DNA of 64,000 nucleotides from Nocardioides kribbensis. Its GTDB lineage: Bacteria > Actinomycetota > Actinomycetes > Propionibacteriales > Nocardioidaceae. Location of the stretch: NCBI RefSeq assembly GCF_015070375.1, contig NZ_JADCLL010000001.1:1180501-1244500 (forward strand), read 5' to 3'. Positions 17,616 to 25,782 of the stretch are shown in pieces. The stretch's first letter is position 1, and each line of letters begins with the position of its first letter. The position numbers were made by a program, and so were the translations under genes. Below the pieces are notes generated by a model. It saw only the letters and a program-made list of their open reading frames with translations. It did not search any database and was not told the origin of the DNA.

Positions 17616-19132
17616 CCGACGGAGGTCGAGGCGTCCACCAGGGCGCGCTCGCGGGGGTCGCGCAGGGCGTCCTCGACGCGCTCCGACTCGCCCTGGACCA
17701 CCCGCTCGTGCAGCAGCGGCACGACGGCGTCGGCGCCGAGCACCAGGGCCTCGACGGCCATGGTGGCGGCCTGCCGCTCGGGGCCGACCGGCAGCGCCGC
17801 GGCCTCCTCGAGAGCGGCGTCGACGTCCTCGTCGCAGAGCTGGGCGATGTTGAAGGAGCCCTCGCAGGCGAAGTCGCTGTAGAGGTAGGCCACCGGGTCG
17901 CCCGAGTCGAGCACGGTGGCGCGGGAGAGGATGAAGGCGTCGAAGGCGCCGTCGAGGGCGTCGGCCTCGATGAACTGGTACTCCCGCACGTCCTGCTCGA
18001 CCTCGAAGCCCGCCGCCTCCAGCTCCTGCTCGAGCAGCACCGCCACCTCGGGCAGCTCGGCGCGGTCGGTGAAGGTGCCCAGGCTGATCTCCACCCCGTC
18101 GACCTGCGCCGGCTCGGGGCGCTCGCCGAGCAGCTCGGCGTAGGTGTCGTCGCGCAGGTCGGCGGCCCACGGGATCGCGGGGCCGAGCAGGCCCTCGGCC
18201 TCGTCGGCCCGGCCCTCGTAGACGTCGGCGACGAGCCGGGCCCGGTCGATGGCCTCGCGGGCCGCGGCCCGCACGGCCGGGTCGGCGAAGGGGCCCTCGG
18301 AGGTGTTGAGGTAGAGCGTGTTGGTGCGCGGCATCGGCACCTCGTGGATGAGCGCGGGGTCGATCTGCGTCAGCTGGCCCACCGGCACGGCCTCCACCAC
18401 GTCGGCCTCCCCGGTGCGCAGCGCCGCGGCGCGCGCGGTGCCGTCGGGCACGTAGGAGACGTCGAGGCCCGCGGCCTGCGCCGGCTCGCCCCAGTAGTCG
18501 TCGAAGCGCTCCAGCGTCGCGCCCGCCGTGCCGGCCACCTCGGTCAGCTCGTAGGGCCCGGTGCCGGTGCCCACGGGCGACACCGTCCCGTCCGGGGCGT
18601 ACGCCGAGGCCGCCAGCACCGCCAGCTGCGGGCTCGAGAGCCGCTGCGGCACCAGCGGGTCGGGCTCGCCGGTGGTCACCACCAGCGTGTCGCCGTCGGC
18701 CTCGGCGGTGAGGGTGACCCCGTCGAGGATCCGCGGCGGCGGGCTGGCCTCGGCCGCGGCGGTGAGCGAGGCGGCCGCCTGCTCGGCGGTCAGCTCCGTG
18801 CCGTCGTGGAAGGTGACGCCGTCGCGCACCGCGAAGCGCCAGGTGAGGTCGTCGGCCTGCTCCCAGGAGGTGGCCAGGCCCGGGAGGGCGCCGCCCTCGT
18901 CGTCGAGGGTCACCAGCGTCTCGGCGGTGCTCCAGCGCGAGAGCTTGAAGGCGTCGTCGGACAGCGGGCTCAGCCCCGAGCGCGGCGGCTGCAGCATGGC
19001 TAGGCGGATCCGGTCGTCGGCGCCCCCGCCGGCCCCGGCGTCCTGGGCGCCCGGGGCTCCGCCGCAGGCGGTGACGGAGGCCAGCAGCACCGCTGCGGCG
19101 GCGAGGTGGGAAGGACGGGGCGTGCGGATCAT
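17612..19132 (-). CDS. ABC transporter substrate-binding lipoprotein (SBP family 5, peptide/nickel type)
   Basis: 506 residues. The signal peptide ends in the lipobox ASVTAC, then a Gly/Ala linker. Family 5 marks are PGLATSWEQADDLTWRFAVRDGV, FHDGTELTA, GTGPYELTEV and NTLYLNTSEGPFADPAVR. Such proteins capture peptides, nickel or metallophores outside the membrane and deliver them to the fused permease. The gene sits between two ATPase genes and the permease gene with 4-base overlaps on both sides, forming a four-gene unit. A Fur/Zur-like site at the operon head suggests the ligand is a metal chelate; this is inference. Confidence 0.9.
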   Translation of the reverse strand: MIRTPRPSHLAAAAVLLASVTACGGAPGAQDAGAGGGADDRIRLAMLQPPRSGLSPLSDDAFKLSRWSTAETLVTLDDEGGALPGLATSWEQADDLTWRFAVRDGVTFHDGTELTAEQAAASLTAAAEASPPPRILDGVTLTAEADGDTLVVTTGEPDPLVPQRLSSPQLAVLAASAYAPDGTVSPVGTGTGPYELTEVAGTAGATLERFDDYWGEPAQAAGLDVSYVPDGTARAAALRTGEADVVEAVPVGQLTQIDPALIHEVPMPRTNTLYLNTSEGPFADPAVRAAAREAIDRARLVADVYEGRADEAEGLLGPAIPWAADLRDDTYAELLGERPEPAQVDGVEISLGTFTDRAELPEVAVLLEQELEAAGFEVEQDVREYQFIEADALDGAFDAFILSRATVLDSGDPVAYLYSDFACEGSFNIAQLCDEDVDAALEEAAALPVGPERQAATMAVEALVLGADAVVPLLHERVVQGESERVEDALRDPRERALVDASTSVG

Positions 19133-19923
19133 GCGGTGCTCTCTTCTCGGGTGGCTTCTCGGGTGGTGGGTGAGGACAGGTCGCGGGCGCCGACGAGGGC
19201 GCGGGTGGCGGGGTGGGTGGGCCTGGCGAGGAGGCGGGTGGTCGGGCCCTCCTCGACGACGCGGCCGGCGTCGAGCACGACGACGCGCTCGCAGGTCCGC
19301 TCGACGGCCTCGAGGTCGTGGCAGACCAGCAGCAGCCCGATCCCGTCGAGCCCGGCGACCACGTCGAGCACGTGGTCGCGCAGGTCGTGGTCGAGGCCGC
19401 TGACCGGCTCGTCGGCCAGCAGCAGGCGTGCCCCGCAGGCCAGGGCGCGGGCCACGGCGACCCGCTGGGCCTGGCCGCCACTGAGCTCGCCGGGGCGTCG
19501 GCGCCAGAGGTCCTCGTCGAGGCCGACGCGGGCCAGGGCGGCCCGCGCGGTGCCCACCGGGTCGCCGGGCACGCCCAGGCGGCGCGCCGGCTCGGCGACC
19601 AGGCGCTCCACGCGGTGGCGGGGGTCGAGGGAGGCGGCCGGGTGCTGGGGCACGTACTGCACCGCGCGGCGGTACCACCGCAGCGAGCGCAGGGACCCCG
19701 GTCGCACGGCGCGCCCGTCGAGGCAGACCTCGCCGCGCCCGGGGGCCAGCAGCGCCAGCGCGACCTGGAGCAGCGTGGTCTTGCCCGCCCCCGAGCGGCC
19801 GACCAGGCCCACCCGCTCCCCCGGAGCGAGCCGGAGCGTGACGTCGTCGAGCGCCGGCGCACTCGCGCCGCGGTGGTGGCCCGCGTGGTGGTGGGTGACC
19901 CCGCGCAGCTCCAGGCCGCTCAC
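19129..19923 (-). CDS. ABC transporter ATP-binding protein (DppF/NikE-like)
   Basis: 264 residues from the GTG at 19923, which overlaps the upstream ATPase stop as GTGA. Walker A is GRSGAGKTT, the Q-loop is in VQYVPQHPAASLDPR, the signature is LSGGQAQR, Walker B is LLLADEPVSGLD, and the switch His lies in CHDLEAVE. The PQHPAASLDPR segment is typical of the second ATPase of peptide/nickel importers. It hydrolyses ATP at the cytoplasmic face of the fused permease. Confidence 0.92.
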   Translation of the reverse strand: MSGLELRGVTHHHAGHHRGASAPALDDVTLRLAPGERVGLVGRSGAGKTTLLQVALALLAPGRGEVCLDGRAVRPGSLRSLRWYRRAVQYVPQHPAASLDPRHRVERLVAEPARRLGVPGDPVGTARAALARVGLDEDLWRRRPGELSGGQAQRVAVARALACGARLLLADEPVSGLDHDLRDHVLDVVAGLDGIGLLLVCHDLEAVERTCERVVVLDAGRVVEEGPTTRLLARPTHPATRALVGARDLSSPTTREATREESTA

Positions 19924-20600
19924 GCCACGCGCCCCTCGGCCAGGGCCACCGTGCGCGAGCAGAGCCGCGCGGCGACCTCGCGGTCGTGGGTGACCAGCAG
20001 CAGGGCGGCGCCGGTGTCCGCGCAGTGGCGCTCGAGCAGGTCGACGACGCGGGCCCGGGCCACCGCGTCGAGGGCGGTGGTGGGCTCGTCGGCCACCAGC
20101 AGGCGGGGCGCGCAGACCAGCGCGAGCACGGTGCAGACCCGCTGGAGCTGTCCGCCCGAGAGCTCGGCGGGGTGGCGCCCGAGCAGCGCCGCGGGGTCGG
20201 CCAGGTCGGCCTGGCCCAGCAGGTCGAGCACGAGGTCGCGGGCGGCGGCGCGGGTCAGGCCACGGCGGGCCCGGGCGGCCTCGACGAGCTGCGCCCCGAC
20301 GCGCACCAACGGGTTCAGCGCGGTCGCCGAGGCCTGGTGCACCGCGGCCAGGCCGGCGCGCTCGCGGCGGGTGCGGCCGAGGCGGCGGCGCAGGTCGACC
20401 GGGCGCCCCTCGAGCAGCAGCCGCCCGGAGGCGGCGTACGCGGGGCCGAGCGTGCCGAGTACCGCGGCGGCGGTGAGGCTCTTGCCCGAGCCCGACGGGC
20501 CGACCAGCCCGACGCGCTCGCCGGCCGCCACGGCGAGGTCGACGCCCGACACCAGCGTGCGCGTCCCGACGCGCACGTCGAGTCCCTCCAGCTCCAGCAC
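19920..20600 (-). CDS. ABC transporter ATP-binding protein (DppD/NikD-like)
   Basis: 226 residues from the GTG at 20600. Upstream in-frame ATGs would place the Fur-like box inside the coding region, so the short form is preferred. Walker A is GPSGSGKSLT, the Q-loop is in VHQASATALNPL, the signature is LSGGQLQR, Walker B is LLVADEPTTALD, and the switch region is THDREVAA. It is shorter than usual (about 260-330) and lacks the C-terminal oligopeptide-binding extension. It is the first gene of the transporter operon. Confidence 0.88.
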   Translation of the reverse strand: MLELEGLDVRVGTRTLVSGVDLAVAAGERVGLVGPSGSGKSLTAAAVLGTLGPAYAASGRLLLEGRPVDLRRRLGRTRRERAGLAAVHQASATALNPLVRVGAQLVEAARARRGLTRAAARDLVLDLLGQADLADPAALLGRHPAELSGGQLQRVCTVLALVCAPRLLVADEPTTALDAVARARVVDLLERHCADTGAALLLVTHDREVAARLCSRTVALAEGRVA

Positions 20601-20630
20601 GGCGCCCCCCGGCCCTTCGGCGCCACCAGG

Positions 20631-20650
20631 CGCAATGATTATCGTTCTCA
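20631..20650 (-). promoter_or_regulatory. Fur/Zur-like operator ahead of the ABC importer
   Basis: Read on the minus strand, GAGAACGATAATCATTGCG matches the classical Fur 19-mer at 14 of 19 positions, counted by eye. The core TGAGAACGATAATCA also keeps the TGA(N9)TCA frame of actinobacterial Zur sites. It lies about 31 bases before the GTG of the first ATPase gene, where it would cover the promoter. Whether iron or zinc is sensed cannot be told. Confidence 0.5.
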
Positions 20651-20729
20651 ACAAGCCTGCCAGACCGCGCCCCCACCCGTCACATCGGGCCTTGCGCCGC
20701 CCCGGGGCGGGTGGCATGGTGAAGCAGCC

Positions 20730-20745
20730 CCGAGCGATCGCTCGG
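20730..20745. promoter_or_regulatory. 16-bp palindromic operator candidate
   Basis: CCGAGCGATCGCTCGG is a perfect palindrome ending 18 bases before the GTG of the acyl-CoA dehydrogenase gene. Its position between promoter and ribosome-binding site suits a TetR- or GntR-type repressor of fatty-acid genes. The binder is unknown; the XRE-TetR protein at 24.8 kb is one candidate. Confidence 0.45.
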
Positions 20746-20763
20746 CCCACGTTCAGGAGCCTC

Positions 20764-22011
20764 GTGTCCGATCACCCCGACCTCGTCCTGCCCGCCCCCT
20801 CGGCCCGCGCCGTCGAGCTGCACGACCGGATGGTCGCGTTCATGCGCGACCACGTGCTGCCCGCCGAGACCACCTACGCCGAGCAGGCCTTCGCCGGCGG
20901 CCCCGACGACCACCGCGTGCCGGCGGTCATCGAGGACCTCAAGCGCACCGCCCGCGAGCAGGGGCTGTGGAACCTCTTCCTCCCCCACGAGTCCGGGCTC
21001 ACCCAGCTGGAGTACGCCCCGATCGCGGAGCTGTCCGGCTGGAGCAACGACCTCGGCCCCGAGGCCATCAACTGCCAGGCGCCCGACACCGGCAACATGG
21101 AGCTGCTGCACCTGCTCGGCACCGAGGCCCAGCAGGAGCGCTGGCTGCGCCCGCTGCTCGACGGCGAGATCCGCTCGGCCTTCGCCATGACCGAGCCCGA
21201 CGTCGCCAGCAGCGACGCCACCAACATCGCCACCCGCATCGAGCGCGACGGCGACGAGTACGTCATCAACGGCCGCAAGTGGTGGACCTCGGGGGCCATG
21301 GACCCCCGCTGCGCACTCTTCGTGGTCATGGGCAAGACCGACCCCGAGGCCGTCCGGCACCGCCAGCAGACCATGGTGATCGTGCCGCGGGAGACCGCCG
21401 GGGTCACCGTGGTGCGCGACCTGCCCGTCTTCGGCCACCACGACCAGCACGGCCACGCCGTCGTCACCTTCGAGGACGTCCGGGTGCCGGTCGCGAACGT
21501 CGTGGGCGAGGAGGGGGGCGGCTTCGCCGCCGCCCAGGCCCGGCTCGGCCCCGGCCGGATCCACCACTGCATGCGCGCCCTCGGTGCCGCCGAGCGCGCG
21601 CTGGCGCTGCTCGTCGCCCGCGCCCAGCAGCGCGTCGCCTTCGGCTCGCCGCTGGCCGACCAGGGCGTGGTGCGTCAGCAGATCGCCGAGTCGCGCCTGG
21701 AGATCGACCAGGCCCGCCTGCTGTGCCACCGCGCCTGCCACGTCATCGACACCCAGGGCAACAAGGCGGCCGCCTCCCTGGTCGCGATGGCCAAGGTCGC
21801 GGTGCCCCGTGCCGCCACCGCCGTCATCGACCGGGCCATCCAGGTGCACGGCGGGGCCGGCGTCACCGACGTCACGCCGCTGGCCGCGATGTACGGCTGG
21901 CACCGCGCCATGCGGCTCTTCGACGGGCCCGACGAGGTCCACCTGCGCTCGATCGCCAAGGCCGAGCTGGGCCGCGAGCCGGTCCTGCCGCCGGGCTCCA
22001 CCCGGGTCTGA
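20764..22011 (+). CDS. acyl-CoA dehydrogenase (ACAD11-like)
   Basis: 415 residues from the GTG at 20764, preceded by AGGAG four bases upstream; an earlier ATG at 20716 lacks a binding site. FAD-binding and substrate motifs include FAMTEPDVASSDATNI, GRKWWTSGAMDPRC, the middle beta domain FEDVRVPVANVVGEEGGGF, and the C-terminal QVHGGAGVTDVTPLA with RLFDGPDEVH. It oxidises acyl-CoA to enoyl-CoA, passing electrons to ETF. Clade members often act on branched or unusual acyl chains. The gene is convergent with an acyl-CoA ligase gene across a GC-rich hairpin. Confidence 0.93.
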   Translation: MSDHPDLVLPAPSARAVELHDRMVAFMRDHVLPAETTYAEQAFAGGPDDHRVPAVIEDLKRTAREQGLWNLFLPHESGLTQLEYAPIAELSGWSNDLGPEAINCQAPDTGNMELLHLLGTEAQQERWLRPLLDGEIRSAFAMTEPDVASSDATNIATRIERDGDEYVINGRKWWTSGAMDPRCALFVVMGKTDPEAVRHRQQTMVIVPRETAGVTVVRDLPVFGHHDQHGHAVVTFEDVRVPVANVVGEEGGGFAAAQARLGPGRIHHCMRALGAAERALALLVARAQQRVAFGSPLADQGVVRQQIAESRLEIDQARLLCHRACHVIDTQGNKAAASLVAMAKVAVPRAATAVIDRAIQVHGGAGVTDVTPLAAMYGWHRAMRLFDGPDEVHLRSIAKAELGREPVLPPGSTRV

Positions 22012-22052
22012 GCCGGCTGCGGGGCCGGCCGCGGGGCCGGCCGACGCCGGCT
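22011..22052. terminator. bidirectional terminator with internal 12-bp tandem repeat
   Basis: AGCCGGC (22011-22017) pairs with GCCGGCT (22046-22052). Between them GCGGGGCCGGCC occurs twice in tandem (22019-22030 and 22031-22042), each with a self-complementary GGCCGGCC. The structure overlaps the stop codons of both convergent genes. Confidence 0.55.
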
Positions 22053-23697
22053 AGCCCCGCAGCTCGCGGCGCAGGATCTTGCCCGTGACGGTCTTGGGCA
22101 GCTCGTCGATGACGACGACCTGGCGGGGGTACTTGTAGGCCGCCATCCGCTCCTTGCAGTGCGCGATGAGCTCCTCGGGAGTGGCGCTCGCGCCGGCCTT
22201 GAGGCTGACGAAGGCCTTGACGGTCTCCCCCCGCACCTCGTCGGGCACCCCCACGACGGCGGCCTCGCGCACCGCCTCGTGCTCGGCGAGGACGTCCTCG
22301 ACCTCGCGCGGCCAGACCTTGTAGCCGGAGGCGTTGATCATGTCCTTCTTGCGGTCGACGATGAAGATCCAGCCCTCGGGGTCCATGAACCCCACGTCGC
22401 CGGACCGCAGCGCCCCGCCGGGCAGGTTGGCCGCGGTCTCCTCGGGCTTGCCCCAGTAGCCGGCCACGACCTGGGGCCCGTCGGCCACGATCTCGCCGAC
22501 CTCGCCCAGCGGCAGGTCCTCGCCGTCCTCCCCCACGATCCGCACGACCGTGCTCGGCACGGGCACGCCGACCGAGAGCGCCCCGGAGGTCGGGTCGACC
22601 GGCGAGGGGGCGCCGAAGGGCGTGAGCGTCATCGGGCTGGTGGTCTCGGTGAGGCCGTAGGCGTTGTGCACCTGGAGCCCGGTGCGGGCCTTGAAGGCCC
22701 GCTCCGCGGTCGGCGAGATGGCCGCGCCGCCGGAGTAGACCGAGGTGAAGGAGGCGAAGTGGTCCTCGGTGAAGTCCGGGGAGTTGAAGAGGGCGTTGAA
22801 GGCCGTGATCGCCCCGATCGTGTACGTCGGCCGGTGCTCCAGCAGCGCGTCGAGCACGACCTGCGGCTCGAAGCGGTAGGCCAGCACCAGCGGCAGGGGC
22901 GCGGCGAAGCTGATCGCGATGTGGCCGATCAGCCCGGTGATGTGGAAGAGCGGGGCGATGCCGAAGACCGAGCCGCCGCGGGCGAAGCGCGCCCGGTCGC
23001 GGTAGACGCGCGCGGTGAAGACGACGTTGCGGTGGGTGTTCATCGCCCCCTTCGGCACCCCGGTCGTGCCCGAGGTGTAGGTCAGGAAGGCCACGTCGTC
23101 GGGCGCCAGCTCCACCGGCGGGGGCCGCTGGCCCCGGCGGGCCTCGAGGAACTCCACGAGGTCGTCGGTGCCGGCGTGGCGCTGGCGGGTGACGCCGGCG
23201 AAGAGCCGCGGGTCGTGACGGGTCTGGTAGTCGAGCTCGCTGGTGGTGAGCACCAGCTCGACCGAGGATGCCGGCACGACGTCGCGCGCCACCTCGTCGT
23301 AGAGCGTCTCGAGCGCGACGAGCACCCGCGCCCCGGAGTCCTGGAGCAGGTAGGTCAGCTCCCGGGCCCGGCTCATCGGGTTGATCGAGACCATGACCCC
23401 GCCGGCCTTCCAGGTCGCCAGCAGGCACACCACGAACTGCGGCACGTTCTGCAGGTAGACCGCGAGCCGGTCGCCGCGCTCGAAGCCGCTGTCGAGCAGG
23501 GCCACGGCGAGCGCGTCGCTCTGGGCGTCGAGCTCCTCGCGGGTCAGCACCCCGTCGAAGTACCGCACGGCGTCACCGGTCGGGTCGGCGGCGAGACCGG
23601 CGCGGAACATGGCCAGGCCGTCGGTGTGCTCGGGCTCGAGGTCGGCGGGCTCGCCGGCGTAGAGCCCGAGCCACGGGCGCTCGTCGTAGACGCTCAT
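22051..23697 (-). CDS. AMP-dependent acyl-CoA synthetase/ligase
   Basis: 548 residues. The adenylate motif is LTYTSGTTGVPKGAMNTHRN, the second is YGLTETTSPMT, the hinge is in DRKKDMINASGYKVWPREVE, and the C-terminal catalytic Lys lies in LPKTVTGKILRRELRG. It activates a carboxylic acid as acyl-AMP and then acyl-CoA in the cytosol; the sequence is of the long-chain or aryl type. It starts 17 bases after the cyclase-family gene, so the two probably form one operon. The ATG at 23697 has no clear ribosome-binding site. Confidence 0.93.
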   Translation of the reverse strand: MSVYDERPWLGLYAGEPADLEPEHTDGLAMFRAGLAADPTGDAVRYFDGVLTREELDAQSDALAVALLDSGFERGDRLAVYLQNVPQFVVCLLATWKAGGVMVSINPMSRARELTYLLQDSGARVLVALETLYDEVARDVVPASSVELVLTTSELDYQTRHDPRLFAGVTRQRHAGTDDLVEFLEARRGQRPPPVELAPDDVAFLTYTSGTTGVPKGAMNTHRNVVFTARVYRDRARFARGGSVFGIAPLFHITGLIGHIAISFAAPLPLVLAYRFEPQVVLDALLEHRPTYTIGAITAFNALFNSPDFTEDHFASFTSVYSGGAAISPTAERAFKARTGLQVHNAYGLTETTSPMTLTPFGAPSPVDPTSGALSVGVPVPSTVVRIVGEDGEDLPLGEVGEIVADGPQVVAGYWGKPEETAANLPGGALRSGDVGFMDPEGWIFIVDRKKDMINASGYKVWPREVEDVLAEHEAVREAAVVGVPDEVRGETVKAFVSLKAGASATPEELIAHCKERMAAYKYPRQVVVIDELPKTVTGKILRRELRG

Positions 23698-23713
23698 CGG
23701 GTCTCGGTGCCCC

Positions 23714-24673
23714 TCACTTGATCGCGATCGGGTTCACCGGGGCGCCGCTGCCCTGGGCGACCTTGAGCGGGGCGGCGGCGTAGAAGAACTCGTAGCGACC
23801 GTCCTCGGCGCAGTCGGCCGCGAGCCCCTCGAGGTCGGCGATCTCGGTGAGCGTGACGCCGAGGTTGCGCATCAGGGCGTTGTGCAGCACGAGGGCGACG
23901 CCGTTGTTGGGGTCGAAGGTGACCTCGTTGGCGATGGTGTCGGTGACGAGGTTGGGGATCTCCATGTCGGCGAACCACTGCACGAGCTCGGGGCTGTAGA
24001 CCAGGCCCGGCTCGCAGAAGCCCTCGTAGAACTTCTCGCCGAGCTCGAAGAAGAGCTGGAGGTAGTTGGTGCGGATGACGAGGATGTCGCGCTTGCGCAG
24101 CTCGACGCCCTGGGCCTCCGCGCAGGCGAGGAGGTCCTCGTGGGTGTAGGTCTCGGCCGCGGCCAGCGTCTGCTTGCCGCGGAAGCGGGCCATGTCGAGC
24201 AGCACGGCGCGACCGACCACGCCCCGCTCGGCGATGGGCTGGATGCTGGCCTTGTCGAGGCCGCCGATCGTGGTGCGCGCGTCGTAGCCGTTCCAGAGCT
24301 GCCCGCCGTACCAGACGTGGCCCAGGGCGTCGTACTGCGTGGAGCCCTGGAGGAAGGCGTTGATCTTGTCGTCGGCGTAGTGCAGACCGCCGGGGAAGGC
24401 GGGTCCGTCGTCGCCGTCCCAGTTCGACTCGTCGAGGATCTGGGTGCGCTCGGCCGGGGTGCGGCCGGGCCACACCGGGTCGCCCTTCGGGTCGCCGATG
24501 AGGCGCTGGAGGGTGAAGACCTTGCCCGAGCTGATCAGCCCGGCGGCCGCGACGACCTGCTCGGGGCCGAGGTAGTTCAGCCCGCCGACCTCGTCGTCGG
24601 GACCCCACTTGCCCCAGTTGGTGGGCGAGTCCTTGAGGAGCTCGTCGAGCGGGGGCACGGTGGAGTCGGTCAT
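23714..24673 (-). CDS. cyclase family protein (kynurenine formamidase-like metal hydrolase)
   Basis: 319 residues from the ATG at 24673, with AGGAGG about 6 nt upstream. The cyclase family (PF04199-like) is suggested by KVFTLQRLIGDPKGDPVW, the DALGHVWYGGQLWNGYD metal-site segment, and a RGVVGRAVLLDMARF strand. DALGH supplies metal ligands in place of the more usual HxGTHxD motif, as in the variant clade with long insertions. It hydrolyses amides or lactones. Being first in an operon with an acyl-CoA ligase, it may open a ring before CoA activation in aromatic or terpenoid catabolism; this is inference. Confidence 0.83.
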   Translation of the reverse strand: MTDSTVPPLDELLKDSPTNWGKWGPDDEVGGLNYLGPEQVVAAAGLISSGKVFTLQRLIGDPKGDPVWPGRTPAERTQILDESNWDGDDGPAFPGGLHYADDKINAFLQGSTQYDALGHVWYGGQLWNGYDARTTIGGLDKASIQPIAERGVVGRAVLLDMARFRGKQTLAAAETYTHEDLLACAEAQGVELRKRDILVIRTNYLQLFFELGEKFYEGFCEPGLVYSPELVQWFADMEIPNLVTDTIANEVTFDPNNGVALVLHNALMRNLGVTLTEIADLEGLAADCAEDGRYEFFYAAAPLKVAQGSGAPVNPIAIK

Positions 24674-24837
24674 CTGTCCTCCTGGAAGCACGGACCGAGC
24701 GAGCGAACGCACACTCGGGTTTCACTATGACGCGCCTCACAGTGCAAGACCACTGGACTGCTGTCAAGGGTCGAGCAGGCCCTGGCGACGCGCTCCGGCG
24801 CAGGGGAGGAATTCAGGGATGCTGAAACGTGTGACCT

Positions 24838-25782
24838 GTGTCAGGATCGTCGCCGCGCCCGACCGCCACGCCGCCAGGCGACCCGGACCGAGAGGAGCCA
24901 CCGATCACCGACCCCACCCCCGACCACCGCTCCGCGCTCGGCCTGGCCGTGCGGGCGCTGCGGCACCGCCGCGGCCTGACGCTGCGTCAGCTCGCCGACG
25001 TCCTCGGCGTCAGCTCGGCCACGCTGAGCGCGATCGAGAACGGCAAGACCGGGGTCTCCAGCGAGCGCGTCGCCCACCTGGCCGAGGCCCTCGAGGTGCC
25101 GGTCGACCACCTCTTCGGCGGCGCCGGCGACGGTCCGACGGCCGCCGCGCCGTCGCGATCGGCGCCCTCGGTCGAGGACTGGCGCCACCTGCCGCCGCTC
25201 GAGCTCGACGCCGCGCTGGCGGGGGCGCTGTCGTCCTTCCTGGAGTTCGGCTACCACGGCGCGACCATGCGCACGATCGCCGAGCGGGCCGGGCTCTCGG
25301 TGCCCGGGCTCTACCACTACTACGCCAGCAAGCAGGAGATGCTGGTCGCGCTCCTCGACCTCACCATGCACGACCTCCGGGCCCGCACGGCCGCCGCCCT
25401 GGCCGAGGGGCACGACCCGGTCGGCCGGTTCACCAACCTCGTGGAGTGCCTCGCGCTCTACCACACCCACCGTCGCGAGCTGGCCTTCGTCGGGGCCTCG
25501 GAGATGCGCAGCCTGGAGCCCGGCGCGCGCGAGCGGGTGGCCGCCCTGCGCCGCGCCGAGCAGGCGCTGGTCGACGTCGAGGTCGAGGCCGGCGTGCGCG
25601 CCGGCGTCTTCGCCACGACCCGCCCCCACGAGGCCGCCCGCGCGGTCGTCACGATGTGCACGGCCCTGGCGCAGTGGTTCCGACGCGACGGTGCCGCCAC
25701 CGCCGAGCAGGTCGCCGAGCAGTACGTCGACTTCGCCCTCGGGCTCGTCCGCCACGACCCCTCGCGCGCGGCTCAGGGCTGA
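24838..25782 (+). CDS. XRE-TetR fusion transcriptional regulator
   Basis: 314 residues from the GTG at 24838. An XRE helix-turn-helix (about 35-90; LRQLADVLGVSSATLSAIENG) is joined by a Pro/Ala linker to a TetR DNA-binding domain (about 125-180; MRTIAERAGLSVPGLYHYYASK) and a TetR-type C-terminal helical domain. Two different DNA-binding modules in one chain are uncommon. The only good ribosome-binding site, AGAGGAG at 24891-24897, is 6 nt before an in-frame ATC codon at 24904, so translation may start there, giving 292 residues. It is divergent from the cyclase-ligase operon and probably controls it. Confidence 0.88.
   Translation: MSGSSPRPTATPPGDPDREEPPITDPTPDHRSALGLAVRALRHRRGLTLRQLADVLGVSSATLSAIENGKTGVSSERVAHLAEALEVPVDHLFGGAGDGPTAAAPSRSAPSVEDWRHLPPLELDAALAGALSSFLEFGYHGATMRTIAERAGLSVPGLYHYYASKQEMLVALLDLTMHDLRARTAAALAEGHDPVGRFTNLVECLALYHTHRRELAFVGASEMRSLEPGARERVAALRRAEQALVDVEVEAGVRAGVFATTRPHEAARAVVTMCTALAQWFRRDGAATAEQVAEQYVDFALGLVRHDPSRAAQG

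Noticed and set aside
15891..19862. A 1323-codon open frame covering the whole ABC transporter region
   Set aside because: Only its last 574 codons are the real permease; the front part is a shadow in Arg/Pro-rich antisense of overlapping genes with better domain matches in another frame.
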